From positions 2,046,001 to 2,110,000 of the forward strand of contig NZ_CP114058.1 of the NCBI RefSeq assembly GCF_026967475.1: a stretch of DNA of 64,000 nt, written 5' to 3'. Of the stretch, positions 31,966 through 42,887 are shown in pieces. Every line of letters starts with the position of its first letter. Positions within the stretch are counted from its first letter, which is position 1. Position numbers and translations under genes: made by a program. The stretch comes from Rouxiella chamberiensis. GTDB lineage: Bacteria; Pseudomonadota; Gammaproteobacteria; Enterobacterales; Enterobacteriaceae. A model generated the notes under the pieces. It did no database searches and was not told the origin of the DNA. It worked only from the letters and a program-made list of their open reading frames with translations.

Positions 31966-33486
31966 GTGTCAAAAACAAACTCAACACCAACTCAGGAAGA
32001 AAGCGTCAGCATGAACGCCTTCAAACAGCCCCGGGCGTTCTACCTTATTTTTTCCATCGAATTATGGGAAAGATTTGGTTACTACGGCCTGCAGGGCATC
32101 ATGGCGGTCTACCTGGTCAAAATGCTTGGCCTGAGCGAAGCCGATTCCATTACCCTGTTCTCCTCCTTTAGCGCACTGGTTTACGGCTTTGTAGCGATTG
32201 GCGGCTGGCTGGGTGATAAAGTCCTCGGCTCCAAACGCGTGATAGTACTTGGCGCGATAGTGCTGGCGCTGGGCTATGCGCAGGTAGCCTATTCGGGTCA
32301 TGATATCTTCTGGGTTTACATGGGCATGGCGACGATTGCCGTCGGCAGCGGCCTGTTCAAGGCAAATCCCTCCTCTTTGCTTTCCACCTGCTACGCGAAA
32401 GATGATCCCCGTCTCGATGGCGCGTTCACCATGTATTACATGTCCGTGAACATTGGTTCCTTCTTCTCCATGCTGGCGACACCTTATCTGGCAGCAAAAT
32501 TTGGCTGGGGCGTGGCGTTCTCGCTGAGCGTAGTCGGCATGCTGATTACGCTGGTCAACTTTATGTTCTGTCGCCGCTGGGTGAAAGATCACGGTTCAAA
32601 ACCTGACTTCAAACCGGTGAACTACAGCAAGCTGCTGATGGTTGTCGTCGGCGTTGTGGCGCTGATTGCAGTGTCCAGCTTCCTGCTGCACAACCAGTCT
32701 ATCGCCCGCTGGGCGCTGGCGGTGGTGTCTATCGGCATCATTATCGTCTTCGCCAAAGAGACTTTCGCCCTGAAGGACATCGCCCGTCGCAAGATGATCG
32801 TCGCCTTCCTGCTGATGCTGGAAGCTATCGTCTTCTTCGTGCTGTACAGCCAGATGCCGACCTCGCTGAACTTCTTTGCGATTCACAATGTAAACAATCA
32901 CCTGCTGGGTATGGATTTCCAGCCTGAGCAGTATCAGGCGCTGAACCCGTTCTTTATCATGCTGGCCAGTCCGATTCTGGCAATGATTTATGCCCGCTTT
33001 GGCAAGAGCCTGCCGATGCCGCACAAGTTTGCGATTGGCATGGTGCTGTGTTCACTGGCGTTTCTGGTGCTGCCGTGGGGCGCAAGCCTTGCGAATGAAG
33101 CCGGTATCGTGTCGGTCAACTGGCTGGTGCTGAGCTATGCCCTGCAGAGTATTGGCGAGCTGATGATTTCGGGTCTGGGTCTGGCGATGGTTGCGCAGCT
33201 CGTGCCGCAGCGTCTGATGGGCTTCATCATGGGTTCATGGTATCTGACCACCGCCGCGGCCGCGATCATTGCCGGTAAAGTGGCTGCACTGACCGCTGTG
33301 CCTGGCAACATCAATGACGCACACGCTTCACTGGCGATTTACAGCCACGTGTTTATGCAGATTGGTGTCATTACCGGTGTCATTGCCCTGCTGATGCTGC
33401 TGACCGCGCCAAAACTGCACCGCATGACGCTGGACCGCGAAAGCGATGCGCCGCAGCCGGAAGCCAAACTGGCAACGCATTCCTGA
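31966..33486 (+). CDS. dtpA: DtpA, proton-dependent di/tripeptide permease
   Basis: POT/PTR family MFS symporter importing di- and tripeptides with protons. It has 506 residues and about 14 membrane helices. The proton-coupling motif [10 protein letters not shown] is at residues 32-41, and the PTR2 signature is around [12 protein letters not shown] with [19 protein letters not shown] nearby. The start is GTG 31966 with GAGG about 8 bases upstream. It neighbours gstA and pdxY as in E. coli, apart from three genes inserted between dtpA and gstA. Confidence 0.97.
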   Translation: MSKTNSTPTQEESVSMNAFKQPRAFYLIFSIELWERFGYYGLQGIMAVYLVKMLGLSEADSITLFSSFSALVYGFVAIGGWLGDKVLGSKRVIVLGAIVLALGYAQVAYSGHDIFWVYMGMATIAVGSGLFKANPSSLLSTCYAKDDPRLDGAFTMYYMSVNIGSFFSMLATPYLAAKFGWGVAFSLSVVGMLITLVNFMFCRRWVKDHGSKPDFKPVNYSKLLMVVVGVVALIAVSSFLLHNQSIARWALAVVSIGIIIVFAKETFALKDIARRKMIVAFLLMLEAIVFFVLYSQMPTSLNFFAIHNVNNHLLGMDFQPEQYQALNPFFIMLASPILAMIYARFGKSLPMPHKFAIGMVLCSLAFLVLPWGASLANEAGIVSVNWLVLSYALQSIGELMISGLGLAMVAQLVPQRLMGFIMGSWYLTTAAAAIIAGKVAALTAVPGNINDAHASLAIYSHVFMQIGVITGVIALLMLLTAPKLHRMTLDRESDAPQPEAKLATHS

Positions 33487-33535
33487 TTGGCACGCCTTCC
33501 CTGTCACAGCCGTTTTCGGATGGCAGGGAAGTAAA

Positions 33536-33568
33536 CTGCGCGGCAATCCCCCGCCGCGCAGTCTCTTC
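33536..33568 (+). terminator. probable dtpA terminator
   Basis: A perfect 9-bp GC-rich stem CTGCGCGGC/GCCGCGCAG followed by TCTCTTC, 50 bases after the dtpA stop. The T-run is interrupted. Confidence 0.6.
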
Positions 33569-33722
33569 AAATGGTCATTTCCTCGCCACCCACTCTGTTT
33601 TAACTCTCTAATTTCTCTATTAATTTCCACATTTCACCCCGAGTTAAAACGGGAGTGTTAAGCTTAGAGAGAAAATAAGGTAATATTACCGTCCATTAAT
33701 AACCAACAAGATAAGCCTTGTC

Positions 33723-34923
33723 ATGATTATCAAACCTAAAATTCGTGGATTTATCTGTACGACCACTCACCCAATCGGCTGTGAAGCCAACGTGCGTGAG
33801 CAAATTGCATACGTGAAAGCGCAAGGCAAACTGAAAGACGGGCCAAAACGCGTCCTGGTCATTGGTGCCTCCACAGGTTATGGGCTTGCCTCAAGAATTA
33901 ATGCCGCCTTTGGTGCCGATGCGGCGACCATCGGGGTGTTCTTCGAGAAGCCGGGCAGCGAAAGCAAAACCGGTTCTGCTGGCTGGTACAACTCTGCCGC
34001 TTTTGACAAAGCCGCCAAAGAAGAAGGCTTGTACTCCAAGAGCATCAACGGCGATGCATTCTCCAACGAATGCCGCGACACCGTTATCAAGCTTATCAAA
34101 GAAGATCTGGGTCAGATTGATCTCGTGGTCTACTCGCTGGCCTCTCCGGTGCGTAAACTGCCTGACTCCGGCGAGCTGGTCCGGTTCTGCGCTGAAACCT
34201 ATCGGCGAACCGTACGAATCCACGGCGCTTGACACCAACAAAGACAAACTGGTTACCGCGGTAGTCGAGCCTGCCAACGAGCAGGAAATCGCCGATACCG
34301 TTCAGGTGATGGGCGGACAGGACTGGGAACTGTGGATGAACGCGCTGGAAGACGCAGGCGTACTGGCCGACAACGCCAAGTCCGTGGCCTACTCCTACAT
34401 CGGTACCGAGCTGACCTGGCCTATCTACTGGCACGGAACGCTGGGCAAGGCGAAAGAAGACCTTGACCGCGCGGCGCAGGCAATCGACAGCAAGCTGAAA
34501 GCCAAGGGCGGTTCTGCCAACGTTGCCGTACTGAAATCCGTGGTGACTCAGGCTTCTGCCGCTATTCCGGTCATGCCACTGTATATCTCCATCGCTTTCA
34601 AAATCATGAAAGAACAGGGTATTCACGAAGGCACCATCGAGCAGATCCAGCGTCTGTTCGCGACCAAGCTTTACAACAATTCCGTGCCGGATACCGACGA
34701 GAAAAACCGTCTGCGTCTGGACGACTGGGAACTGCGCGATGAAGTGCAGAAAACCTGTGGCGTTATCTGGTCTCAGCTCAACGATGACAACATCTATGAA
34801 CTGACCGATTATCAAGGCTACAAGGACGAGTTCCTGCGTCTGTTCGGCTTTGGTCTGAAAGGCGTTGATTACGATGCCGATGTCTCTGCCGAAGCCAAAT
34901 TCGACGTGATCGAACTGGTCTAG
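33723..34923 (+). CDS. fabV: FabV, enoyl-[ACP] reductase / trans-2-enoyl-CoA reductase (single-base frameshift)
   Basis: NADH-dependent enoyl-ACP reductase that completes each round of fatty acid elongation; FabV enzymes are naturally insensitive to triclosan. The NAD-binding region is [16 protein letters not shown] and the active-site Y-x8-K is in [10 protein letters not shown]. The frame breaks after SGELVR; removing one G of 34183-34184 restores [13 protein letters not shown] and 399 residues, the usual FabV length. The message ends with a clear terminator. A single-base insertion next to a GAAC (minus strand) rather than real loss is likely, because enoyl reductase is essential and fabI is missing from its usual site. 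Confidence 0.93.
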
Positions 34924-34960
34924 GCGATTTTCCGGCACAACCGGTAATCCACAGACAGCA

Positions 34961-34988
34961 AAAAGGGGAGCGCTTGCGTTCCCCTTTT
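34961..34988 (+). terminator. fabV terminator
   Basis: AAAAGGGGA and TCCCCTTTT form a stem with a short loop, 38 bases after the fabV stop. The A- and T-runs on both sides allow either direction. Confidence 0.85.
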
Positions 34989-35086
34989 CACATTTTGACA
35001 AAAAATGCGGATAATTTTCAAAACGGCCCACTCTTTGCTTAACGGTTTTGTTATATTGAAACCCGACGCTCACCAGGAAGGCCATT

Positions 35087-35359
35087 ATGGAAAAGAGAAA
35101 AGTCCTGGATGAAGGACGCCAACTCAAAAGGCTCAACGCCGAAACCCGCAAACTCTCTCACGTACACAAATGGTTCGCCATTGTGGCGCTGCTGGATTGC
35201 CTGCTGGTCTATTTTTACGACCGCGACATGCGCAATATCGTCTTTTCAGGCGGGATCTGCATCGTCTGTACCTATCTCTGGCTTCATGGCCGCCACAAAT
35301 CCCGCGCCTATCGTCGTGAATATCGCGAAAAGTATGCGCCACCACCGCCGCAAAAGTAA
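35087..35359 (+). CDS. small predicted membrane protein
   Basis: 90-residue protein I do not recognise. A basic N-terminal segment (about 1-27) precedes two hydrophobic stretches, WFAIVALLDCLLVYFY (about 29-44) and NIVFSGGICIVCTYLWLHG (about 50-68), and a basic, proline-ending tail (PPPPQK). This suggests a hairpin in the inner membrane with both ends in the cytoplasm. AGGAAGG lies about 6 bases before the ATG. It stands alone between fabV and the DapA-family gene, and its composition matches the core genome. Confidence 0.75.
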   Translation: MEKRKVLDEGRQLKRLNAETRKLSHVHKWFAIVALLDCLLVYFYDRDMRNIVFSGGICIVCTYLWLHGRHKSRAYRREYREKYAPPPPQK

Positions 35360-35582
35360 TCGCCGCCTCCCCTTCAGACCTGAAAATCCTTCCAGACTGA
35401 CTCGGCTACCGCGCCTCATTAGCCGCACAAATAATGCCAGCGGGCTTATTAAATCATTCCATTAGCCGTCACAAGGTTTTTAACGCAGACTGTTTGCCAG
35501 CGAATAAAAGCGAAAACTAGCGGTTTCAACGGCCTCTTCCTCTGCACTCTTTTGGATGACCTCTGCGTCATGCGTGTGAATT

Positions 35583-36450
35583 ATGTCTACATTTTCCGGT
35601 ATTTGGGTTCCCCTCGTTACCCCTTTCAATCAGGGTGAAATTGATTTTGCGGCGCTGGATGCGCTTTGTGATTACGTGATGAATCAGGGCGTCGATGGCG
35701 TCGTGGTCTGCGGGACTACCGGCGAAGCGCCGATGCTCTCCAAGGAAGAACAACTGCAAGTGCTCGACGCCGTGCTGGCCAAAGTGCCGGGCGAAAAAGT
35801 GATGATGGGCCTTTCAGGTACCCATATGCCGACCGTAGTTGCGATGCAGAAACGCCATTTGCCAGCGTCCGATTGCCGGTATTCTCCTGCCTGCGCCCTA
35901 TTACATTCGCCCCTCGCAGGCGGCGCTGGAAGTGTGGTTTACCGAACTGGCCGACAATTCGGCGGTGCCGATTGTGGTGTACAACGTGCCGTATCGCAGC
36001 GGTATTCACCTCGAACTTGCCACCTTGCGCCGTCTGGCAAAACATCCTCGCATCGTGGCCGTCAAGGACTGTGGCGGGGACAGCGACCTGACCTACAGCC
36101 TGATTGCCGATGGCGAGCTTGATATCATGTCGGGGGAAGACGGGCAGATTCTGTCTACCCTGTGCATGGGCGGCACGGGCGCCATTACCGCGTCGGCCCA
36201 TCTCTTCCCTGCGCAATTCGTGCAACTGGTCAAACAGGTTGCAGCCGGTGATCTCGCGGCCGCACGCGCCAATTTTTATCGGCTGATGCCGATGATTCGC
36301 CTGATGTTCTCGGCACCTAATCCAGCGGCCATCAAGTATGCGCTGTCTCTGGACGGGCTGATGAAAAATGAAGTCCGTGCGCCGCTTTTGCCTGCGCCGG
36401 TTGAGGTCGAGCAGGCCATTGCCGATTATCTCAACACGGTAAGCAGATAG
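35583..36450 (+). CDS. DapA-family (dihydrodipicolinate synthase-like) aldolase (single-base frameshift)
   Basis: Class I aldolase of the DHDPS/NanA/YagE superfamily, acting by a Schiff-base lysine. Seen are GVVVCGTTGEAPMLS (the GTTGE substrate loop), the Tyr of VVYNVPYRSG and the catalytic Lys in IVAVKDCGGD. The first 90 codons and the rest are in different frames; a one-base removal around 35850-35856 restores 288 residues, a normal family length. It may be a paralogue acting on another 2-oxo acid rather than the lysine-pathway DapA, which in E. coli lies next to bamC; the substrate cannot be told from sequence. It is not found at this place in E. coli. Confidence 0.85.
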
Positions 36451-36519
36451 CGTATAATGTGAACAGCCCTATTCTTTTATATACGGTCCCGACGTGCCCA
36501 CCCATCAGACGGAGGTTAT

Positions 36520-37125
36520 ATGAAACTTTATTACAAAGCAGGTGCCTGTTCACTCTCTCCCCATATCGTTCTGCGTGAAGCCGATTTGGACTTCACGCTG
36601 ACCGCCGTCGATCTCTCCAGCAAGAAAACCGAGCTGGATGAAGACTATCTGCATATCAATCCCAAAGGTCAGGTTCCCGCGTTGGTGCTTGACGACGGCA
36701 CCTTACTGACCGAAGGGCCGGTAATTGTGCAATACATTGCCGATCAAAAGCCCGATCGCCAACTGCTGCCCGCCGCAGGCACGCTGGCGCGCTATCACGC
36801 GCTGGAGTGGTTGAACTATATCGGCACCGAACTTCACCGCAGCCTGAGTCTGCTGTTTAACTCGAAAACGCCCGACGACTTCAAAACCCTGACTCGCGAG
36901 GGGCTGATGCGTAAATTCACCTACGTGAATGCCTCGCTGGAAGATAAACATTTTCTGCTCGGCAGCCGTTTCAGCGTCGCCGATGCCTACCTGTTTACCA
37001 TGCTGAGCTGGGCTAAAATCCTCAAGTTCGACTTGTCGGGATTGCAAACACTGGAAGAGTACAAGGCGCGTGTCGCGGCTCGACCGGCGGTCGATGCGGC
37101 GCTGACGGCGGAAGGATTAAAGTAG
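36520..37125 (+). CDS. gstA: GstA, beta-class glutathione S-transferase
   Basis: Conjugates glutathione to electrophiles. It has 201 residues, the same as E. coli GstA. The N-terminal thioredoxin-like domain has C10 (KAGACSLSPHI), which is the beta-class active-site cysteine, and the cis-proline in KGQVPAL. The helical C-terminal domain contains the N-capping motif FSVADAYLF. GGAGG lies just before the ATG. It lies next to pdxY as in E. coli. Confidence 0.97.
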   Translation: MKLYYKAGACSLSPHIVLREADLDFTLTAVDLSSKKTELDEDYLHINPKGQVPALVLDDGTLLTEGPVIVQYIADQKPDRQLLPAAGTLARYHALEWLNYIGTELHRSLSLLFNSKTPDDFKTLTREGLMRKFTYVNASLEDKHFLLGSRFSVADAYLFTMLSWAKILKFDLSGLQTLEEYKARVAARPAVDAALTAEGLK

Positions 37126-37139
37126 AACGTTAAATAAAA

Positions 37140-37176
37140 AAACGGCTCGCTTCTGTAACAGGAAGCGAGCCGTTTT
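37140..37176. terminator. bidirectional terminator between gstA and pdxY
   Basis: Perfect 14-bp stem AAACGGCTCGCTTC/GAAGCGAGCCGTTT with A-run and T-run, placed 14 bases after gstA and 10 bases after pdxY, so it can serve both converging genes. Confidence 0.93.
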
Positions 37177-37186
37177 TGTTTGCGGC

Positions 37187-38047
37187 TTACAGTTTGACGG
37201 CCGGGAAGTGCTGGGTCGGCGTCACAATCTTGTCTTGTGCGGCCACAACTTGAAGCTCGTATTCGCCCATCGAATGGGTGGTGAGCATCACATCGTAAAC
37301 CGCCGCCGTGACATGCTCCAGCGCTTTGTCCAGCGCCACGCCCTTCAGCAGATCCACCAGCAGCAGGCCGCTGGTCAAGTCGCCCACGCCAACCGGCTGA
37401 CGCACACCGAAATCGACCAGTGGACGATGAATATGCCAGGCTTCGTCGGCGGTCACCAGCAGCATCTCGAAACGATCGCTGTGATAACCCGCGCGGCTCA
37501 GGTGCTTGATCAGCACGATTTTCGGCCCTTTGGCGATAAGCTCGCGTGCGGCAATCACGGACTCTTCTACATTGCTGACCGTGTGACCCGACAGCATTTC
37601 CAGCTCGAGCAGGTTCGGCGCAATGATGTCACAGGCGATCAACGCCTGCTTGCAGTGGAATTCCGCCACGCCGGGCGCGACGATACAGCCTTTCTCGGGA
37701 TGCCCCATGACCGGGTCACAAAAATACCAGGCATCGGGATTGGCGGCCTTCACCTGACTGACGATTTGCAGGATGTGTTCGCCCTGCTCCGCCGAGCCGA
37801 TATAACCGCTCAGTACCGCGTCACAGTCTTTCAGGCGGTTAATTTCGGCGATACCGCGGGCGATATCGGTCAAATGGCTGGCCGGCATGACGCAACCGGT
37901 CCAGTGACCGTATTGCGTATGATTGGAAAACTGGACGGTGTTCAGCGGCCAAACGTTTGCGCCCATGCGGCGCATCGGAAATTCGGCGGCGCTGTTGCCC
38001 GCGTGACCAAAAACGGTGTGGGATTGAATCGAGAGAATATTTTTCAT
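37187..38047 (-). CDS. pdxY: PdxY, pyridoxal kinase
   Basis: ATP-dependent kinase of the vitamin B6 salvage pathway, phosphorylating pyridoxal to PLP. It has 286 residues of the ribokinase-like fold. The N-terminus [18 protein letters not shown] and the C-terminal GVGDLTSG motif, with the catalytic Asp, are visible. ATG 38047 matches the family start; the longer in-frame start is not supported. It follows tyrS in the same direction, as in E. coli pdxH-tyrS-pdxY. Confidence 0.97.
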   Translation of the reverse strand: MKNILSIQSHTVFGHAGNSAAEFPMRRMGANVWPLNTVQFSNHTQYGHWTGCVMPASHLTDIARGIAEINRLKDCDAVLSGYIGSAEQGEHILQIVSQVKAANPDAWYFCDPVMGHPEKGCIVAPGVAEFHCKQALIACDIIAPNLLELEMLSGHTVSNVEESVIAARELIAKGPKIVLIKHLSRAGYHSDRFEMLLVTADEAWHIHRPLVDFGVRQPVGVGDLTSGLLLVDLLKGVALDKALEHVTAAVYDVMLTTHSMGEYELQVVAAQDKIVTPTQHFPAVKL

Positions 38048-38169
38048 GCTAGGTCCGATGGCGACGTCATCCACAAGATGGCGCAACGGGTAAGATGAGA
38101 AAGCCGACGAAACACGGTGTATTTCGTCGGCGGTTCAGTCGCGAGTGGAACGTTAATTCCAGACTGTCG

Positions 38170-39444
38170 TTATTTCCAGACGATCAGGCTGTAGTTTTTC
38201 TTGCCGCGACGCAGCAGCGTGAAGCGGTCGAACAGACGGTCTTCGGCGCTGAAGGTAAACTCGGGATCGCCCTGCTTTTCGCCATTCACCATGACGGCGT
38301 TTGACGAAATTGCGGTACGCGCGCGGCCACGGGAAGGCTCCAGCTCGGCGGTTACCAGCGCATGTTGCAGGTCGGCACCGTCTTCAAGCTCCACAGACGG
38401 CATGCCGTCTTGCGCCAGTTGCGCCAGGTCGGCTTCCGTCATGTCGTTCACCGAACCCGAGAACAGGCTTGCGGTAATGCGACGCGCCGCCGCCAGACCT
38501 TCTTCGCCATGAACCATGCCGGTGACCAGTTCGGCCAGCACGTACTGCGCGCGCGGGGCCTTGCCGCTGTTCTTGTCTTCTTCTTCCAGCGCATTGATGT
38601 CTTCGATGTCCATGAAGGTGAAGAATTTCAGGAAGCGGTAGACGTCGGCATCGGCGGTGTTTATCCAGAACTGGTAGAACTTGTAAGGACTGGTTTTCTT
38701 GGGATCCAGCCATACCGCGCCGCCTTCGGTTTTACCGAATTTGGTGCCGTCTGACTTGGTTATCAGGGGAACGGTCAGGCCGAATACCTGCTGCTGATGC
38801 ATACGACGGGTCAAATCGATACCGGAGGTGATGTTACCCCACTGATCGGAACCGCCGATTTGCAGCTCGACCTTGTGCAGGTCGTACAGTGACGCGAAAT
38901 CGTAGCCCTGCAACAGGTTATAGGAGAATTCGGTAAACGAGATGCCGCTGTCGTCGCGATTCAGACGCTGCTTGACCGCTTCCTTGTTAATCATCTGGTT
39001 CACGGAGAAGTGCTTGCCGATGTCACGCAGGAAGGTCAGCACATTCATGCCGCCGAACCAGTCGTAGTTGTTGGCGGTAATGGCACTGCTCTCGCCACAG
39101 TTGAAATCCAGGAATGGCGATACCTGATTGCGGATTTTTTCGACCCACTCGTTGACGGTATCGTTGGTGTTCAGCTTGCGCTCGGTCGCCTTGAAGCTTG
39201 GATCGCCGATAAGACCGGTCGCGCCGCCTACCAGGGCAACCGGCTTGTGACCTTCCAGCTGGAAGCGTTTCAGGCACAGCAAAGGCACCAGATGGCCCAA
39301 ATGCAGGCTATCGGCGGTAGGATCGAAACCGCAATAGAGTGCAATTGGCCCTTGCGCCAGTCGCTCTGCTAACGCTTTTTCGTCCGTTACCTGGGCGATA
39401 AGCCCCCGCTCCTGCAATTGTTGAATCAAGTTGCTGCTTGCCAT
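38170..39444 (-). CDS. tyrS: tyrosyl-tRNA synthetase
   Basis: Charges tRNA-Tyr; its likely substrate gene tyrT is also in this window. It has 424 residues with class I signatures HLGH (in [11 protein letters not shown]) and KFGKT (KMSKS-type loop), and a C-terminal S4 domain. ATG 39444 ([14 protein letters not shown]) matches the E. coli start. The neighbours pdxH upstream and pdxY downstream form the conserved cluster. Confidence 0.98.
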   Translation of the reverse strand: MASSNLIQQLQERGLIAQVTDEKALAERLAQGPIALYCGFDPTADSLHLGHLVPLLCLKRFQLEGHKPVALVGGATGLIGDPSFKATERKLNTNDTVNEWVEKIRNQVSPFLDFNCGESSAITANNYDWFGGMNVLTFLRDIGKHFSVNQMINKEAVKQRLNRDDSGISFTEFSYNLLQGYDFASLYDLHKVELQIGGSDQWGNITSGIDLTRRMHQQQVFGLTVPLITKSDGTKFGKTEGGAVWLDPKKTSPYKFYQFWINTADADVYRFLKFFTFMDIEDINALEEEDKNSGKAPRAQYVLAELVTGMVHGEEGLAAARRITASLFSGSVNDMTEADLAQLAQDGMPSVELEDGADLQHALVTAELEPSRGRARTAISSNAVMVNGEKQGDPEFTFSAEDRLFDRFTLLRRGKKNYSLIVWK

Positions 39445-39676
39445 CAAAAACTCCATCAATTCTGGAAAATCGTTTATTGGGATAATTTATGCATAAACGT
39501 TTATGCAAAACAGCGTGTCGACACCCTCGTCCACACGCTTGTGCCTTTACGCATTCATAAAAGACAGGGATGCAAAAAAAGAACAGCCGGAGATTGCACG
39601 GCCCATAGATTTGCAAGGCCTATAGAATAAAGCGCCCGCGAGGCGAGCGCTAGGTTTTCAGACAACTTTTAGCAGC

Positions 39677-40354
39677 TTAAGGCGCGAGACGGTCTATTTT
39701 CCAGCCAGTTGTCGTTCCATTTGCATCGCTACTGCGCTCGCGCTCATAAATGAAGCGGTCGTGGAGACGATGTTCGCCGCCCTGCCAGAACTCCATCGAG
39801 TCAAACTTGACGCGGAACCCACCCCAGAAGCTCGGCAGCGGCACTTCGCCCTGACTGAACTTCTGCTTGAGCTCGAGGAATTTGCTTTCAAGCACACCGC
39901 GCGCCGAGATGCGGCTTGACTGCTGCGACACCCAGGCGCCGATTTGGCTGTCTTTCGGGCGGCTGGTGAAATACTTCATGACGTCGAGCGTGGGCAGACG
40001 TTCGGCCTGACCGAGCACAATGACCTGCCTGTCCAGCATATGCCACGGGAACAGCAGGCTGATGCGCGGATTATGCGCCAGCTGCTGCGCCTTGCGACTG
40101 CCGAGATTGGTAAAGAACACCATGCCCTGTTCGTCATAGTGTTTGAGCAACACGATACGCTGGAAAGGCTGGCCGTTTTCATCGACGGTCGCCACGCACA
40201 TGGCGGTCGGGTCGGGCAGTTTGGCTTCACACGCCTGTTTCAGCCATTGCTCGAACAGCGGCAGAGGCGTATCGGACAAATCCTTGCGGCGCAGGCCGCC
40301 CCGAATATATTCACGTCGCAAATCTGCGACATCAAACTGATTCTTTTCAGACAT
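39677..40354 (-). CDS. pdxH: PdxH, pyridoxamine/pyridoxine 5'-phosphate oxidase
   Basis: FMN-dependent oxidase making PLP from PNP or PMP, the last step of B6 synthesis and salvage. It has 225 residues; the E. coli enzyme has 218, and the extra residues are a small insertion ([10 protein letters not shown]) near the C-terminus. FMN and substrate motifs [24 protein letters not shown] and SFWGGFRV are intact. It lies upstream of tyrS and pdxY. Confidence 0.97.
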   Translation of the reverse strand: MSEKNQFDVADLRREYIRGGLRRKDLSDTPLPLFEQWLKQACEAKLPDPTAMCVATVDENGQPFQRIVLLKHYDEQGMVFFTNLGSRKAQQLAHNPRISLLFPWHMLDRQVIVLGQAERLPTLDVMKYFTSRPKDSQIGAWVSQQSSRISARGVLESKFLELKQKFSQGEVPLPSFWGGFRVKFDSMEFWQGGEHRLHDRFIYERERSSDANGTTTGWKIDRLAP

Positions 40355-40476
40355 ATAGAGTCATCACGCGTTAATAAAGGATAAAGTCATTCTGCTCTCA
40401 AGCGAGAACGATGACAATGATCTCACTGCCGTTAAATGTCAGAACGAGCCATTAAATTCGCGCGTCCATCGGGCGA

Positions 40477-40794
40477 TTAGTGCAGTTCACAGTCATCGAT
40501 TATCACATCGTCACCGCGCTGAACCCGCGCCGCATTGCCTTTCGACCAGAATGTGTAATGCCCGTCGCTGTAGCGTGTTCCGGATGCGGCCTCAACCTGT
40601 GGCAGCGTCAGCTGGACGCCGTCCAGAATCATGCTGACCTTCTGCGCGGATTTATCGAGATTGACGGTCAGCGGCGTCGTGCCGCACTGATAATGCAGCG
40701 GTTCCACGGTGTTTTTCTGCTCGGCCGAGTGAGGGTGAAGCAGGCTACAGCCTGACAGCGTCAGAGCGCTCAGAACAAGAACGGCTTTTTTCAT
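40477..40794 (-). CDS. mliC: MliC, membrane-bound lysozyme inhibitor (lipoprotein)
   Basis: Outer-membrane lipoprotein that inhibits c-type lysozyme. It has 105 residues with lipobox LSGC (Cys16), and the MliC/PliC motif YxCG-type HYQCGTTPLTV followed by SGTRYSDGHYTFWSKG, which supplies the residues that enter the lysozyme active site. ATG 40794 (MKKAVLVLSAL) gives a standard lipoprotein signal and is chosen over the longer reading. It lies between pdxH and anmK, as in E. coli. Confidence 0.94.
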   Translation of the reverse strand: MKKAVLVLSALTLSGCSLLHPHSAEQKNTVEPLHYQCGTTPLTVNLDKSAQKVSMILDGVQLTLPQVEAASGTRYSDGHYTFWSKGNAARVQRGDDVIIDDCELH

Positions 40795-40835
40795 TGTTAT
40801 CTCCATAACGTTGGGCTGGGTTTCGAAAGCGTCGC

Positions 40836-41961
40836 CTAGGGGCGTTGCGCGTTTGAGAAAACCGGATAAATCGCACCGAGCACGGTTTCGCGGCTGGCAC
40901 CGGTGACCGACGGCAGATTGCCGGGTTGACCCGACAGGGTACGAAACGCCAGCCAGGCAAACGCCAGCGCTTCCATGTCGTCGCCGCTGACGCCAAAGGC
41001 ATCCGTCGGGCTGACTTCGGTGCCGGCAAGCAGTGCCGACAGTCTCGCCATCACCAGCGGATTGCGCGCCCCGCCGCCACAGACCAGCAGGCGATCGCAG
41101 CCTCCGGCCAGCTGAACCTGCTCCGCAATGCTGGCAGCGGTCAGTTCGGTCAGCGTGGCCTGCACGTCCTGCGGCGAAAGCGCTGCAAACGGCGCGAGCT
41201 GGCGTTTAAGCCAGTCTTTATTGAAATACTCGCGGCCGGTGCTTTTCGGCGCAGGCTCGGCAAAATAGGGATCTGCCAGCATCTGCTGCAACAACCCGAG
41301 ATGAACCTGCCCCTGACAGGCCCATTCGGCATTTTTATCGTAGGGCAGGTCCAGATGCTCGCTTATCCAGCCGTCCATCAACATGTTACCCGGCCCGGTA
41401 TCGAATCCGCGCACCGGCTGGTTTGGCAGCAGCAGCGACAGATTGGCGATACCGCCGATATTGAGGATCATGCGCCGCTCGACGGGATGCGCCAGCAGCG
41501 CCTGATGAAACGCAGGCACCAGCGGCGCGCCCTGCCCGCCCCACGCCATGTCGCGGCGGCGGAAATCGCCAATGGTGGTGATGCCGGTCGACGCGGCGAG
41601 GCGATTGTTGTCACCAAGCTGCATCGAAAACGGCGTGTCGCCCCTGGGCTGATGCCACACGGTCTGGCCGTGGCAGCCTATCGCCGTCACCTCTTCGGCT
41701 TCGATACCGGCCTTGCTCAACAGGCCGTTTACCGCCTCGGCGAACAGATTGCCCAGCCGCGCGTCCAGTTCGCCGACCTGCGCCAGCGTTACCGCCTGCC
41801 CCTGACACATGCCGAGAACCGGCCTGCTTGATATCCGCCGGAATGGGATGCAGATAGCTCGCCTGCTGCGCGACCATTCTTTCATCTATCGCGGCCAGCA
41901 CTACGTCGACACCGTCTAGACTGGTGCCCGACATCACGCCGATATAACGGCCCGATTTCAT
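40836..41961 (-). CDS. anmK: AnmK, anhydro-N-acetylmuramic acid kinase (single-base frameshift)
   Basis: Cleaves and phosphorylates 1,6-anhydro-MurNAc to MurNAc-6-P in peptidoglycan recycling. The ASKHA-fold signature [14 protein letters not shown] is at the N-terminus, with [17 protein letters not shown] and GPGNMLMD further on. The first 47 codons are in another frame from the rest; removing one base at about 41819-41820 restores [14 protein letters not shown] and 374 residues (E. coli 369). The extra base follows GAAC on the plus strand. Confidence 0.93.
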
Positions 41962-42235
41962 CGATAACATCTTTAACTCCCGCGAAAAAATCCATATAGG
42001 CTAGAGGGTAATGGAACAGACTGTCAGAAAGAAATGATTTAGACAGGTTAATTTTCTGATAATCTCGCAAAATTAAATCAACGTTTATTCTTAGTTGATA
42101 GGCGGGTCGATATGATGGTTACAGGTTTGAGCTATCATAGTAGCTGACAGGTTCCACAGTGATGTTGAACTGTGTCCCGATTTCAAACGTCGAAGGCGGT
42201 ATCGCGTTGGCGTGTAAATAAACAGGAGCTTTTTT

Positions 42236-42709
42236 ATGATCAAGCGTATTTTCATCGTTGCTCTGGTCGGGTCGACCCTTGCAGGCTGCGTGAGCGACAA
42301 CACTCTCTCGGGCAACGTCTACTCTGCCTCGCAGGCGAAACAAATCCAGAACGTCACCTACGGTACACTGGTTTCAGTACGTCCGGTTCAGATTCAGGGC
42401 GGCGACGAGAACAACGTTATCGGGGCAATCGGTGGTGCGGTACTGGGTGGCTTCCTGGGTAACACCCTGGGCGGCGGTGCGGGTCGCAGCCTCGCGACGG
42501 CCGGTGGCGCTGTCGCCGGTGGTCTTGCCGGTCAGGGCGTGTCCAGCGCCCTTAACCGTTCAAACGGTGTCGAATTGCAGATTCGCAAAGACGACGGCAA
42601 CACCATCATGGTGGTGCAGAAAGCCGACAGCAACACCAAGTACTACGTCGGCCAGCGCGTGAGCATGGCCAGCAGCGGCAGCAGCATTACCGTCTCGCCT
42701 AGCGTGTAA
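42236..42709 (+). CDS. slyB: SlyB, outer-membrane lipoprotein
   Basis: Glycine-zipper lipoprotein, PhoP-regulated in E. coli and Salmonella, that supports outer-membrane integrity under LPS stress. It has 157 residues with lipobox LAGC (Cys18). The glycine-zipper membrane segment is GAIGGAVLGGFLGNTLGGG and the following GGAVAGGLAG. AGGAG lies 8 bases before the ATG. I did not find a convincing PhoP box in the 244 bases upstream. Confidence 0.97.
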   Translation: MIKRIFIVALVGSTLAGCVSDNTLSGNVYSASQAKQIQNVTYGTLVSVRPVQIQGGDENNVIGAIGGAVLGGFLGNTLGGGAGRSLATAGGAVAGGLAGQGVSSALNRSNGVELQIRKDDGNTIMVVQKADSNTKYYVGQRVSMASSGSSITVSPSV

Positions 42710-42750
42710 TCCCCGCGTTTCCTTCGGCCTGCCCGTTTGCGCAGGCAAAA

Positions 42751-42788
42751 AAAATCGGAATCCTGACAACAGGGTTCCGATTTGTTTT
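42751..42788 (+). terminator. slyB terminator
   Basis: AAATCGGAATCCTG pairs with CAGGGTTCCGATTT (one bulge) and ends in GTTTTG. A smaller GCCTGC/GCAGGC stem precedes it. Confidence 0.85.
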
Positions 42789-42887
42789 GTGGTCTGTCAC
42801 GTCTCGCCTGGTTCACATTCAAAAGGCCATGCCAAGGCAGGGGCCAATAAGTGCCGCAATGTCAATCAGTTAATTACGCTGCGATCG

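Noticed and set aside
42000..42235. PhoP box upstream of slyB
   Set aside because: GGTTTA-like half-sites are present, but not as a direct repeat with 11-base periodicity.
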